From Schizophyllum amplum (lineage: Eukaryota; Basidiomycota; Agaricomycetes; Agaricales; Schizophyllaceae), in the NCBI GenBank assembly GCA_007026445.1, contig VDMD01000043.1:62001-126000 (forward strand): a stretch of 64,000 bases of DNA, in the 5' to 3' direction. The position numbers and the translations under genes are program-made. Numbering within the stretch: the first letter of the stretch is position 1; each line of letters begins with the position of its first letter. Positions 51,626-63,822 of the stretch are shown one piece after another. The notes below the pieces were generated by a model. That model was not told where the DNA came from, made no database searches, and worked only from the letters and a program-made list of their open reading frames with translations.

Positions 51626-53652
51626 AGTTCACCCCTCTACGATTCACTCAATCAATGAGTGGGGGGAATGGCCGCAAGCGGCGTGAGCCGAACCTTTTTA
51701 GCGAGGCCACGGTACCCCGTAAATCAGAGATTTCCATGACTTGGTACGTGAGACAGGGAGCAGGTGGAAGGGCCTATGCAGAGGCCTTGACCGCATAAGT
51801 AGCAGGCAGTCAGGGTATTGGCAGATTTGTTCATCACTTAATATCATCGATAGAGAGGTTCGACATTTTATTTGCTAACTACTGGTGATACAGTGTAGCT
51901 AGCGAGGGTGACGGTACAAGTCGTCAGCGAGCGTTCAAAGAACGGGCGCGCTCGAGAACAACTGTGATGATAGTCAGCACGTGAGGCTCAGGGAGAATAA
52001 GAACATACATCTGAACGGCAATCACGTCAACTGCATCGCTAGAGGGCACGAACGCAGTGCCGGGCACGGCTGTATACTGTCTACACGTCTCGTAAAACCT
52101 TATTCATCCGGGTCGTGCACCTCGAGAGGGTGATGCACCGATGCACCACGATTGTGGCGGGCCGTCGGCTGGCAGCAATGCCCATGAGAGTAGTGGCGTC
52201 GTCAACGCAATTGAGGCTGGTGGACACTTTCCGGCGCTTTGGGAATCTTCATAGCGTTGGGCATTGTCGCCCTTGCGGACGATTGGCGTACACGCCAGTG
52301 ATGACTTCCCTGTGACACGGTAAGCGCACGGGCGAATGAACATCATGTGAAGGCAGGTGACAACGTATGGTTAGGCGCGCTACGCACGCCCAAGGCAACA
52401 CGGGAGTCCCGATGCGATTGAGACCTTGGGTGGTCCGCTCCCGGCGTGAAGCGCGCAGGAAGATTGAACGTACGAGGTTAAGATGACCACGTACCTAAAT
52501 CTTCCCGCAGGGCGGCCGGGGGTCTTCCAATGGCATTCCTCCTCGCTGTGCGCGTGAGGGAAGGTCGGACGGGTTGCACAATGACCTCACACACAGACCG
52601 TCGGTGATTGTAGACAGCTGCGTTCTGAGGCAGCAGGATGGACGTCATACAGGAAGGGCGAGAGACGGATGTCGCGCTCTGAGCGCCCGTGTAGGTTTAC
52701 GGCGCGCTACTGTGCATCAGAAGTCAACACGGGAGGTAGTCCGCGCGAGGGGCGGCTGAAAGCGCGGCACGCGAGCGACGTACAATATCGCCTGATCATC
52801 GGTTGCCTCAGCTGTGCTTAGGGAGGATGTCGGGCTTGGGGGAACGCCAAAGGGTGGGTGATTTGAATCGTGGGGTTCGTAGTGACATGTAATGGCGTAC
52901 GAGCGGGAGGCGCGAGAGCGAGCAGGTGGGAGGATGAGGGACGGGACGAGGCGGGCGGATGCGGGCATGCGCCGTCTGCGCCCCCTCGCCCTCACCTGTT
53001 CTCTCGCGCTCGCCCGACTCGCTGACCCGGTCTCCCTGGCTTCCCCGGACCCCATCACACAGGCAGCCACCACGGACGCTTTGGCGTGCAGCGTGCGCTG
53101 GCTGTCGCATCTCTCGCCCGCTGGCCGGTATTGTGCCTGCCGCGGCGGCGACCTACTCGTCCGAAAGGTGAGCGCGATCTCGCCAGTTGTAACGTCCTCG
53201 ACGTACCCGTACATAGTCCGAGTCGTGCGAACTTAGGCGCGCGCTCTCCGCGTCTCGTTGGTAATATGCAACCATCGATGCGACATGCACTGGTGTATGC
53301 CGTCAGCAGCACGTTTGAGAGCGCGATCGCAAGGAGGGCCGAGGTTCCGCTCATTTCTGCGACTGTGGTGCAGAGTGAGGGAGGCCGGGGCGTTGACGTT
53401 CGTCGTTGAGACGATGAGGAGGGAAGGCGGTGAGGGAACATGTCTCGGATGAACAATTGCCATAGCGTCTTAGATGCTGGAGGCAAGGGACGTGGGGGAT
53501 GTGCATGCCGTCGTCGCGGCGAGTCCGTCAATGGACAAGTCAACGCAGAGTCAACGTCAAGAGCGCTCGACCGTCGAGGCGCTGGCGGCGAACCGGGCCG
53601 ATGTTCGCCGTTGACCCGTCCGTGACGCGTTGACGTCTCTTACATGAACCTG
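51626..53652. other. Gene-poor stretch, nothing recognised
   Basis: No domain, tRNA, repeat array or credible exon chain. A minus-strand reading at about 53280-53360 contains a hydrophobic segment (SALLAIALSNVLLTAY) but no sensible continuation. Confidence 0.45.
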
Positions 53653-53856
53653 CTATGAACCACCATTATCGTGGCTCCGCGAAAGGCGCCTCTTGTTCTG
53701 TATCTTCCCCTTTCGACCTTGCGCACTGCAGATAACAAGATAGATATTCCCGAGGACACCTCCGAGCACAGCAAGAATAAGTAACAGAGCGAATGACCCG
53801 CAGGATTGCGAGCGCGCTGGTGCACTGCAGGTACGTGCGACATTCAGCTCGCGCAT
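53653..53856 (-). CDS. Possible small single-pass membrane protein
   Basis: 67 codons from ATG to TAG. One strong hydrophobic segment (FALLLILAVLGGVLGNIYLV) is followed by a basic tail (GRKGKIQNKRR), a type expected of a small tail-anchored or single-pass protein. It could equally be the last exon of a larger gene, since a CCTGCAG acceptor lies just inside it. There is no homology I recognise. Confidence 0.25.
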   Translation of the reverse strand: MRELNVARTCSAPARSQSCGSFALLLILAVLGGVLGNIYLVICSAQGRKGKIQNKRRLSRSHDNGGS

Positions 53857-55180
53857 TAGCCCTCATGCTCATGTCTTACACTGGGGCATAGGGGCCATCT
53901 TCGGTGAAGGTTGCGAACGTATGTCGCGTCCGTCGCGTCAGCTCGGCCGGCCGCGCGCTCTATGCCCTCGCCAGCAATCGCGACGCGCGTCCAGTCTGCG
54001 ATACTTCCCATCAAGCCCCGCCTCACATTCTTTCTCCCTAGATGTCTAGGCGACGCGACCGAGAGCGAGCCGCTCGAGGGCTCACAACACGGAAATTTCG
54101 CGGTGGAGAACTTGGTTGATGCTTGGAATATGCTTCGAAATTCAGTGAGAGCAGGGGTAGATACGCGATGCCAACATCCCCTACCCCCACAGGTGCGTCG
54201 CGCCGTATATACCCACAATGAGAGTAGTTGATGAGAGCATCGATCGCCAGCTGCGGTCTCCGCGAGTACGGAGGGCGCACGATCACAACACATAGCGGCG
54301 AAGCTGCTCGCGCGCCACCGCTCTCGCCTCTGCATGCAGCAGCATGCTGTGCGGCGCTCAACGCCAATCGCTTAGCTGCGCGCTGCCGGCCCGCAGATGC
54401 GGCACACTAGGTGACTACTGCCTCTGCTCGATTGCTCCACCCAGTGTGTATGCACCGCGTATCACAGCCACGGCTGCGCGACGCGTTTACTGATCGTGAA
54501 GACCTTCCTTGCACCCCCCCTTTTCTACACAAGCAGCGCGAGCGGCTCAAATCTGTGAGGACCTCTCCTTGTTCTACATTGTAATATAACATGCCTACAT
54601 GCGTTTATATTATACACCTTTCCTTTCTTGTCTCGCTCATTCAGCGTGCGCGATGCATGCTGCGTAGGTGATGCACGGTAGTTACTAGCACAAAAAGTAT
54701 GGAGAAACATTACACATGCAAACTGAGAGCCATCGTCAAGATATCTCATCGCGCCAGCCGCGTCCGGCCAAGTCTCCCGAGGGCCGAGGCCAACGTTCAT
54801 GGCAGCCATCCTTGCCGCGACCTCTGCGCTGAAAACAATTTCCTCACCCGGAGGGAGGTAGGTCTCATCTCATCAGAAGCTCATAGCAAAGGGAGAACAA
54901 GGGTTGGGAAGCGCGCCTGCAGCTGCAGACCGCGTACTCACGGATGTGTGTCCCTGTGGTGTCCCATGTCGGTGTCCCGCGACACGACAGACTGACGTGG
55001 CAGCGTCGCCCAAAAAGGAAATGGACCAAGTTCACCTTCACTCCAGAGCTTTCCCTACTCTTGTGGCTGTGCACCACGTGAAAGCTCAAAAAGGAAATGG
55101 ACCAAGTTGCACATCTCAGTGAATAGCCAAACCAAAGGTTCGGCAATGAAGTCGAACGAAAAGAAAGTAGTATCGCACGT
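53857..55180. other. Gene-poor stretch, nothing recognised
   Basis: The only structure is a 24-bp direct repeat (aaaaaggaaatggaccaagt at about 55014 and 55090). From about 55180 the 3' flank of gene H begins, which is duplicated at 42.1 and 47.2 kb. Confidence 0.45.
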
Positions 55181-55593
55181 AACTCGTCATGACCGGTCGT
55201 AACTAGTAGCACATGGGTCAGTATCCTACACACAGAAAACAAGATAAGTTAGCGTTATATGTAGTGTTCGCCGCCAGGCCAGGTATAGCGAACAGCGAAG
55301 GGGTATGGAAGCAGTTGTATTAGAGAAGCAATGCGAGTTGGGAACGTTCAGGTCTGGCAGTCGTAGAATGATCAAGCAAGTAAGTATGTCGAGCGAGCAT
55401 GGCGTAAGAACAAAGAAGCAAGCAGATAATGACTAGATCAGATGGATGAGGTAGGAATTTCGCGGCCCGATGTATACATGGAACAGGGGATGCGACGCCT
55501 AGTTGTACTGTCAGAAGATATACGATGCAAACAAACGTGGACATACACACCAATATCCGCGCCCCTGCACGCCCACCTGCGACCGAGCCCGCC

Positions 55594-58500
55594 TCAGTCT
55601 CTGTCCCGCTTCTCCCCATCAAAGAACGCGACGAGCTGCGTGATAGGCACCTTGCCAATCGGACGCGGCATCGCAACCTTGGTCGTGCCCTCGCGCTCCT
55701 GCCGCCGAAGAATCAACGGATCCACAAAGCGGCCAGTGCCGCCGGGGAAGCGGTCGGTAGAAGCCGTGGTGCCTGTTAAACTAGGTCAGCAATCTCCTGG
55801 GAAGGCCGACAAAGCTTCGAGGACGGAAGGTAGTCCAGTCGTAGGACGTTGAGCGACGAAGTATCTATCGCCCGTCCTGCGCACGACCAAAAATGAACTT
55901 CAACTCACCGAATCTCTCCCCTCGATCCGTCGACTGCGACCGCGCTTTCGGCCTCAACGGCGCCGTCTGCATCCCATATACCGACTGCGCACCGTACACC
56001 GACTGCGCGCGCACACGCGGCTCCCCGCTGGAATCGCGCCCATGTCGTGCATCATCCTCACCCCTCCCGCCCGCCTGATCGCTGCTCAAGCCCCTCTCCT
56101 GGTTGCTGCTCAAGCCCCTCGCCTGGTTGCTGCTCAAGCCCCTCGCCTGGTTACTGCTCAAGCCCCTCTCGCCGCCAGCCGCACCACGCCCCTTCGACTT
56201 CCCGATCGTCTCCCCGCCAAACTCGTCGTCCTCCTCCCCCTCCGTTCCCTCCTCGTCCGCACCGGAGAAGAACGCGGTGCTGATCGCAGGCGAGTGCGAC
56301 CGCGGTGCAGGCGCGGGCGAATGCGACCGCGGTGCGGGCGCGGGCGAGTGCGATCGCGGGGCAGGCGCGGGCGAGTGCGACCGCGGTGCAGGCGCGGGCG
56401 AATGCGAGCGAGCGCCCGAGAAGTAGCTGTCCTCGTCTTCCTCCCCTCCACCGTTATCCCTCCGAACGTCCTCCGAGCTCCCCCTGCCCGTGATCGGTGC
56501 ACCGAGGGCAACCGTGTATCGCTTCCTCGGCGTCGGACTCACGCTCGCCTGCCGCCTGAACGGCGCCCGCGGCGGCGAAAGCGCCGTAGGGGAAGCCGCA
56601 CGCTGCGCATCCGCCGTCCTCGAAGCATCAGGCGTCCTCGAAGCATCAGGCGTCTTCGAAGCATTCGCCCTCCCACCCGGTGAGCTCTTCGCGTCGTCGT
56701 CCAGGCTCCCTAGGGAAGAGACAGATCCATAGGTCGTCAGCGAGTAGCTGGACGCGTTCGCCGTGCCGTAGTTGTTGCTCAGGCCGCTGAAGCCATTGTA
56801 CCCCGACCCCGCCGGCAGCCCCGAGATCGACATCGGCCGCGTGCGGGTGGAGGAGGACAAGGAGCCGGGAGGCGAGGCGACCGAGCCCAGCGGCGGCGAC
56901 GCAACCGTGTTTCGTGGCGGGGACGCGACCGAGCCCAGCGGCGGGGACGCTAAAGCACCTATTGGCGGAGACGCCAACGAGCCTCTCGGTGATGATATCG
57001 GACTCGTCATCCCCTCCGCCATCGCATAATCACCCGCCATCGCATAATCCCCCGCCATCGCATAATCCCCCGCCATCGCATAATCCCCCGTCGGATACGG
57101 CAGCCGCGTGCCACTCGCGCCCCTCCCACCGGACCGACTCGCCGAGCGCATCGGCGGGCTCGTGGACTCGCGTGCTGTGACCGAGGGCGCGCGCCGGACG
57201 GGCGTCAGCGGGGATGGGCCGGTGGCGAAGGGCGGGGACGTGCCGGTGGCGAATGACGGGGACGAGCTGGTGGCGAAGGGCGGGGACGTGCCGGTGGCGT
57301 ACGGTGCGGACGAGGACGAGGACGGGGGGTTGCTGAGCGCGGGCGAAGACGAAGGGTTGCCGAGCCCGATGCCTGCGCGGGTACCAGAACTGTTCGAGGA
57401 CGACGGAAGACCTGGCGCGGACGACGGAAAACCATTCGCAGAAGACGGAAGACCTGCTGTAGAGGATGGAAGACCCGACGCAGCAGACGGAAGACCCGAC
57501 GCAGCAGACGGAAGACCCGGCGTGGACGATGGAAGACCTGGCGTCGGCGACGCGGCAGACGTTGATTGCGAGGCGGACGTTGATTGCGAGGTGAACGTGG
57601 TCTGCGAGGTGAAGGTTGTCTTCGAGGTGGACGTTGTCTGCGCGGTAGAACCCTGCGCGTTGGATGCTGGCTGTGCGTTCGATGCTGGCTGTGCGTTTGA
57701 CGTCGACTGCTCGGCGGACGTTGGCGGCGAGGTGGACGTTGGCGGCGAGGTGGACATAGGCGTTGGTGACTTCCTTTCTGAACTGGTCCATCCATACGAA
57801 GATAACGTCGACGTCGTCCCCGGCGTCGCAAAGCTCGACGTCGTCCCCGGCGTCGCAAAGCTCGACGCCGTCTGCGGCGCATGCGAGACCTGCGCCGGCG
57901 CCCTCGAGGGCCCACTCGACAGGTTGCCGGGCGCGACCGCCAGCTTGGCCACCTCGCGCGATACGTCCCCGACCTCGCGCGAGACGTCTCCGACCTCCCG
58001 CTTGACCTCCTCGACGTCGCGCTTGACCTCATCCACGTCGCGCTTGACGCCATCGACCTCGCGCTTGACCCCATCCACGTCGCGCTTCATCTCCCCCACG
58101 TCCCGCTTCATCTCCCCCACGTCCCGAGTCGCCCTCTCCGCCTGCTGACCAACCGACTCGACCCGCTGACCGACCGCGTCCACCCGATGACCGACCGCGT
58201 CCACCCGCTGACCAGCCACGTCAGCCTTCCGCGTGGCTTGCTCCGACGTCCGCGCCGCCTGCTCCGCTTTCATCGACGCCTGCTCCCCCATCCGCGCCGC
58301 CTGCTCCACCCCGCGCCCCAAGCCCGCCATCTCCCGCCCAAGCGCGCCGACACGACCCTGCAGCTCGGCAAGGCCGTCATGGATGTCGGCGAGGGCAGAT
58401 TCGACGGGTTCGTCGGGGTTCCTTTCGTGGGTGGTGTTCCTGTTCCTGGTGTGCGCGCGGGCATTAGTCGAACGATTGGGATTAGTCGAACGATTGGGAT

Positions 58501-60454
58501 TAGTCGAACGATTGGGATTAGTCGGATCGTCGTCAGCCCGCTCGTCGTCAGCCCGGTCCCCGTTCGTGTGCGAGTCGACGCCTGCCGATTCGTCGTCCGC
58601 ATGCCCACCCCGCTCAACCTTCTCCAAGAGATAGTGCTCGACCGAGTTCATCCGCCCCTCCAGCGCGCGTACGTGTGTGATGGTCCATCTGGGGGAAGGC
58701 GTAGTCAGTTCAGTTGTTCGCCCGGTAGCGACGCACAGCAGGCGACGTTCGCCCAATCGCAACATTTCGGCGAATCGCGACATTTCGCCCAGTCACAAAC
58801 GCATAGAGATGAATCACAAACGCATAGACGTGAATCACAAATGCATAGAGGTGAATCACAAACGCATAGCAGGTTACATGCACTCACTTCTCGATCTTCT
58901 CCACGCGCCTGGCGATCGCCAGAACCGTCGCAGGTACGTCGAGCGTGCCCGCGGGTGTGAAGACGGTGTGCGAGGGGGTACCTGAGATGGGCGTTAGTAC
59001 ATGTATGCGTGTATGTGCGTTAGTGTCGAGGATGGGTGTATGCGTATGAGGACGAAGGATGCATGTGAGGATCAAGTATGGGTGTGAGGATGAAGAATGT
59101 GTGGGAGGATGGAGGATGCGTGTATGTGCATGTATGTGAGGATCGAAGATGCGCGTATGCGTGTTAGAATGAAGGATGCGCGTCGGGATCAAGTATGCGT
59201 GGTTTGAATCAAGTATCGCAGCAACAGTGGTCCACTCACCCTGGGGCGTCGCGGGAGAGGAGAAGTTGGGCGTCGCGGGGCCTGCGAAGGGTGGATTGGG
59301 CGGATCGAGCGATGCGTTGAATGGGTTTCCTGCTGAGGGATCTGGCGTAGGTCCGTTCGTGCGCGTGGGCGTCGTGGACCCGTTCGCGCCTGTACCGTTC
59401 GCGCGTCTCGGTGAAGGAGTGAGATTAGGCGGCATGGTCGCCGCGCTTGGTCTCGCGGGGGCAGGGCTGGGCGACACGGGGGAGTTGCCGCGAGAGTACA
59501 CGGGGGAGGTGCCGGGAGGATATACGGGCGACGCGCCATGATGCGGTACCGGGGAGCCACCCATAGGGGGAACGGGCTTGCGCGTGGGGGGAGTCGCGGG
59601 GATGCTGAGCTTGAGGGTGTCGATGCCGTTACGGAGCGCCTCGAGTACGGGGTCGCTGTTCCTCGCTGCGCCGCTCGCAGGCCACTCCTTCTCCTTGCCC
59701 TTGCTCCGCATCGAGCGCTTCTCCTCCTTCTCGCGCGCCTCCGCCGCCTTGCGCTCCTCCTTCTCCCGCGCCTTGGTCTCCTGGATGACCTGCTGCGCGG
59801 GCGTGAGCTCCTTCGTCGGCGTCAGCTTGTTCTTCGCCGCGTTCCACCACGACGGGGAGGGGGAGTGCGAGGAGCCCGCGGGCGAGGGCGGGGCGGGGTT
59901 GGGCATCGTCTGCGCGCGCGAGGGTGTAGTGCGGGGGCCGATCGAGCCCGTTGGTGGCGGCGGCAGCGCGCGCGCGCTCTCCATCATCGCCAGCACGCGG
60001 TCCTCGACCTGTCGCCTCTCCACCGCCTCGCGCGTCAATATCCTCTCCGCCTCTCGCCGGCTGCGATCGCGCTCTGCCTGCGCTTGGGCTTCGAGCTCGG
60101 CGTCCGTGGGCAGCGTCGAGCTGGGGCGGCTGATGGGGCTCATGAGCGAGCCGACACGCTGCGCGAAGCTCTGGGCGAGATTGGTGACCGAGGATGAGGC
60201 TGGGTTGCGCCAGTTGCGGCGGTCGGGGTCCGAATCATCGTCGTCGTCGTCTTCGTCGCCTGAATCGGACCCCGTGGGATCGATCCCGGTGTCTGTGGCG
60301 GGGAAGAAGCCGTTTCGCAGCGGGGAGGGCGGCCTTGAGCGCTGCACGGGGGTGTCTGGAGGCTACGGGGCGTCAGTCAGCGCGAACGCCGCCGGCGACA
60401 CAGGCAACGCACCAGCGCCAGCGATGTCGAGGACATGCCCGCTGGGGATGTCAT
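55594..60454 (-). CDS. Large Ser/Pro-rich coiled-coil protein (gene H)
   Basis: Exons 60454-60413, 60362-59240, 58981-58888, 58688-55909 and 55772-55594 give 1405 aa, all GT-AG and in frame. The start ATG at 60454 is chosen because the splice gives SLAL|PPDTPVQRSRPPSPLR; a second ATG lies six codons on. Features are an acidic DDDDDD patch, a coiled coil with REKEERKAAEAREKEE, then RRVEKIEKWTITHVRALE. A long heptad-like coiled coil (KRDVGEMKRDV type) follows. Disordered repeats are NPNRST x3, DYAMAG x4, APRSHSP x5 and GLSSNQAR x4. The last exon encodes a compact conserved-looking end (VAMPRPIGKVPITQLVAFF). I cannot name the family; it is probably a cytoskeletal or polarity scaffold, by composition only. 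The 3' 1.1 kb was copied into the tandem units at 42 and 47 kb. Confidence 0.75.
58780..58880. repeat. ~21-bp minisatellite in gene H intron 3
   Basis: About five units containing gaatcacaaacgcatagaga inside intron 58887-58689. Intron 2 (59239-58982) is likewise built of aggatgcgtgtatg-like units and happens to be open in the coding frame. Confidence 0.85.
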
Positions 60455-61239
60455 GCGCCTCAGCTGCCGCGGGTCTGTCGAGTGCGCCGCCATCATTGGA
60501 CGCGACGGGCACGCGACGCTTGACGATGAGCTCGACGTCGAGCTCGATGTCGTCGACGACGCTGAAGAGCGCTCTGTTTGGCTTTGCTTGTCTTGACCTT
60601 GTGCTTCAAAGTTCCCAAAGCAATCGAACATCTTGATTCGAACCACGACTACGACGCCCTGCGCATCTTTTCTCATACCCTTGTAATGTTATACGCTGTA
60701 CCCTTCTGCAATAACAGTCATTTTTCCACGAAAGTATTGCTCGGAAGGCACCCTTTCCAGAAGACAATCTCGAACGCTCGTCCCTTACGCCTATCCGGAA
60801 AACAGGCTCAGGCTCTTCTCCGCGCGTCGGTCAACATATGCTCTCCCAGCTCGGGGCTCGTAGGATCGAATACATCTTGAACCCTAGAACACCAACTTCA
60901 TCCTGAGGACACCGACTTCGTCCTGAGGGTTGAGGGAGGCCACAGATCCCCATCGGCCATGAAGTGCGCTCGGCTCGTTTTGGATATTGACTTACGCCTT
61001 GCTTTCTTCCCTCAACGCAGACTGACCCGCCGTTGTGGGCGGTAGCAATTGTTGCGAGCCGTTGTCGTATCGTCGCTGCGCGGTACAACAATTCTTCTAT
61101 CAAAGATCTCGCACGCGCTCAACATCGTACCATGTCCCTCCCCGAAATGCCATGAAAGATGTACGTCTCAGATTTGACCGCCAGTAACCCATCTACTGAC
61201 GGCCGCCTGCCACGACTCTACATTCACTCAGCTCTTGCC
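60455..61239. other. Intergenic between gene H and the BTB pair
   Basis: Divergent promoter region. A minus-strand frame stays open upstream of H (through DDIELDVELIVKRR, about 60520-60600) but has no ATG; a further 5' exon of H cannot be excluded. Nothing else is recognised. Confidence 0.5.
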
Positions 61240-62310
61240 ATGACCTCAGGGACGCACCCTCACTCGGTATCTGTGAGTACCTACGCTCTTCTCAACTCGC
61301 CATTCCAATTTTACTACTTAACCCGCCTCATAGTTCTCAACGAGTCCGCGCACACACGCACGTTCGCATCCTGCGACGAAGTCCGCTTCCACATCGACCG
61401 TGCCAAACTTGCCCGCGAAGCCGACAACTTTCCTGGCGTTAGCAGCGACAGCGGCCCCGGTGTATTCATTCCGCTAGAAGAGGACGAACAAACGGTGCTC
61501 CTTCTCTTCGCCTTCGCCTACCGAGATGAGCATGTTCATCTCGAAGACATCGAGTTCCCTCGGCTCGCGCGACTTGCAGAAGCGACGGAGAAATACAGAA
61601 TGTATTCCGCTATGGTCGCCTGTCGATAAAACATGAAGTGAGTCTCCCCTGCATACCCACTCATAGTACGGCGCTCGCGACTGAACCTTACGCCCCAGGG
61701 CCCGTCATAAAATATATCTTGTACCAGTCATGGCGTACGCAGCGAAGCACGGACACATGGACATCCTCGATCTCGCCGCGCCCTATTCTGTCGGTCAACC
61801 ATTCTCCGCAGTGCACAGCTCGCTTCCGAACAAATACTACGTCGCCTGGGTGCGTGCTTGCGCGGTTTGACCGACTGGCAACCGATATACCGACTGGCAA
61901 CCGATATACCGACTGGCAACTGATATACCGACTGGCAACTGATATACCGACCGGCAACTGATATACTTACCCCCAGACACTGTTCAATGACGCCCATCAC
62001 GCTGTGGCGCGCGCGCAAATTTCTTAGTTCTACGTGGGACAAGTATGCTCACAGGCATTGTGTCCTTGATAGCTCGGTCTTCCGTCGGGTGCAGTGTCAG
62101 ATTATCACCCGCGTTTATGGCCGGGGCGTCTCTGCGCGGAGCCTAGGAGCAGCGTTTCCGAGGAACTTGGGAGCAGCGCTTCGGAACTTGGGAGCAGCGC
62201 TTCGTAACTTGGGAGCAGCTTTCGGCCCTCCAGACATTCTCGGCGACGTCAAGAGCTGCAAAAGTTGTGTCGAGTTGGAAGAATGATTTGTTAGAATCTG
62301 TTTCTGGGAT
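61240..62310 (+). pseudogene. Broken BTB/POZ-domain gene
   Basis: Paralog of the gene at 62543-63516 over its whole length. It contains DEVRFHIDRAKLAREADNF, LEDIEFPRLARLAEATEKYR and YSAMVACR. In-frame TAA (61627-61629) replaces the Val codon of VFMR, before a kept GTGAGT donor. Downstream exons are still readable (VMAYAAKHGHMDILDLAAP, YYVAW|, TLFNDAHHA) and hit TAG at about 62025. Splice phase at the first intron is also uncertain. A minisatellite of about six ~19-bp units (ccgactggcaaccgatata) fills the last intron, and ~21-bp ggaacttgggagcagcgctt units lie at 62150-62222. A truncated product of about 120 aa is possible. Confidence 0.75.
61866..61975. repeat. ~19-bp minisatellite in the BTB pseudogene intron
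   Basis: Six near-perfect units of ccgactggcaaccgatata. The homologous intron of the intact neighbour (62840-62892) is 53 bp and has none. Confidence 0.95.
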
Positions 62311-62542
62311 TGCCGCGCTGACGACGTATCTGGAGAAGCCATAGTACTAATAGTCTGCTGTATGCCCATACTGCTGTAACTGTATTGATTTATTTCATCA
62401 CTGATTCCGAGTCACCTCGTGGTAGCTGTGAACGGCGTGCGCGCATTCTTCCAGTTACGAACTACAACGCGCTTCGAGCCTATGGGCGACAGGCGTTGAC
62501 AGACAGGTATGTATAGCTGAATGACAACAAATAGAACGTACA
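62311..62542. other. Short convergent intergenic region
   Basis: 3' ends of the two BTB genes face each other here. No separate gene is seen. Confidence 0.5.
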
Positions 62543-63516
62543 TCACTGCTGCATACACTGCGTGAACGGTGGGATAAGACGGACGCTCTTCTGCATTGCC
62601 GCCTTCCAGTTGTTCCAATCATTAATGCAGCAGGTGTAATTCGACACTCCAAAGCGGCTCTTGATGTCTTCGCGGAAGACACTGTCAAGATTTCTGAGTG
62701 TTTTCACGCCCCCACTCCGATGTAACTGAACCAGCAAATCGCTCTCGACCGGAACCCAGTTGACTCTGTTGCAATTATGACCAGAGTGCTGTGCCAGGAA
62801 CAAGTTAACGAGGGCGACGTGTTTGTCATTGTACAGCGTCTGCCGAGCATTAAGTCCGCGGTCCATGTTCGCGGCAGATGAATCAATCTCACCCAAGCGA
62901 TGTAGTGCGACGTTGACGGCATCGCAGCATGCATTTCGCTGCATGGGGTGCCCACGGTGTGCGGTGCCGCGAGGTCTACGATATCGTCATGGCCGTGCTT
63001 CAGCGCATATACCAAGACCTCGACCGGATGCTTGTCATGCTGCGCGCTGTCTCGAACGGTCAGCTGCACGTCGACTCCGACGAAAGTGTAACATACCGCA
63101 TGAAGACCCTACACAAGCTCATCGCGGAGTACACTCGATACTTCTGCGCAGCCTCTGCCAGGCGCGCGAGGAGAGAGAACTCGACGTCGTCCAGGTTCAC
63201 GTACTCCTCGCGGTCAACGAACCGGAGCAGCAGTTCGAGCGTGTCGCCGTCCTCGGTAAGCGGGACCGTCTCGCCGGGTGCGAGCTGGGCATCCGCGGGT
63301 GGGAAGGCGTCGGACTCGCGCTCAAGCTTCGCGCGATCGATGTAGAAGCGAACGTTATCGGAAGAGACCAGCGCGACAGTGCCAGTGGGCGACGACGACG
63401 ACGAGGAGTCTGGGTTAGAGACTGCCGGCAGAAAGTGAGTATGGGCTGGGGCACAGAAAGTGAGGGAACATACATCGCTCGGACGTGCGAGGCTCGGTGG
63501 TCTCGCTCGCAGACAT
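62543..63516 (-). CDS. BTB/POZ-domain protein
   Basis: Exons 63516-63474, 63421-63097, 63046-62893 and 62839-62543 give 272 aa. The third intron ends CTCGGCAG, and the second acceptor GAGACAG keeps frame as CRVFMRAQHDKHPVEVLVY. BTB core at about 30-180: NVRFYIDRAKLERESDAFP, ELLLRFVDREEY, ARLAEAAQKYRVYSAM, then ALKHGHDDIVDLAAP. The last exon (GHNCNRVNWVPVESD, WNNWKAAMQKSVRL) is a cysteine/tryptophan-containing tail found in many mushroom BTB proteins. Known role of the class: cullin-3 adaptors or oligomerising factors; the target is unknown. A Ser run (SSSSSS) follows the first intron. Confidence 0.85.
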
Positions 63517-63822
63517 GGCGGTAAGAGTGAAGGTTGGCCACGACGCAGGGCGCTTAAGAGCACGACGATTGTGCGGCCGAGCGCCTCGTGAGCGCCTCGC
63601 GCCATTCAGCGTCTTTGTTGAACTTACTGTACTCCTGCTGACTACGCGTAGTAGCGACGCGTCTCTTGCAGGAATTTGGATAGACAGGACATTCACACGC
63701 CATGGACAGGGCGTAGTCTGGTCGGAGGGAGATCCGATGGAAGAGAGAGGGAAGGCGCGACATGATAGGGGTGGGAACCATCTCCCATTCAGGCAAACAA
63801 TGCCAAATCGCCGGTACCCCGA
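63517..63822. other. Intergenic, nothing recognised
   Basis: Upstream of the BTB gene and downstream of the gene entering at the right edge. No motif is recognised. Confidence 0.45.

Noticed and set aside
51640..51830. Possible structured RNA (ggccgcaagcggc hairpin)
   Set aside because: A single short hairpin without tRNA, snoRNA or other consensus boxes; not enough to call.
52717..53543. Overlapping minus-strand frames that might form a secreted or membrane protein
   Set aside because: Splice sites do not give a coherent protein, and the hydrophobic segment is isolated. Left as unassigned intergenic DNA.
58982..59239. Continuous reading frame through gene H intron 2
   Set aside because: The frame is open only because of the repeat. 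Strong GTGAGT donor and CTCAG acceptor flank it, and the spliced join gives a smoother protein (ATPQ|GTPSHTVF).
60377..60676. Alternative N-terminal exon of gene H rich in serine
   Set aside because: The frame does not join exon 2 in phase, whereas the 42-bp exon 60454-60413 does and gives a natural PPDTPVQRSR junction. An extra 5' exon remains possible.
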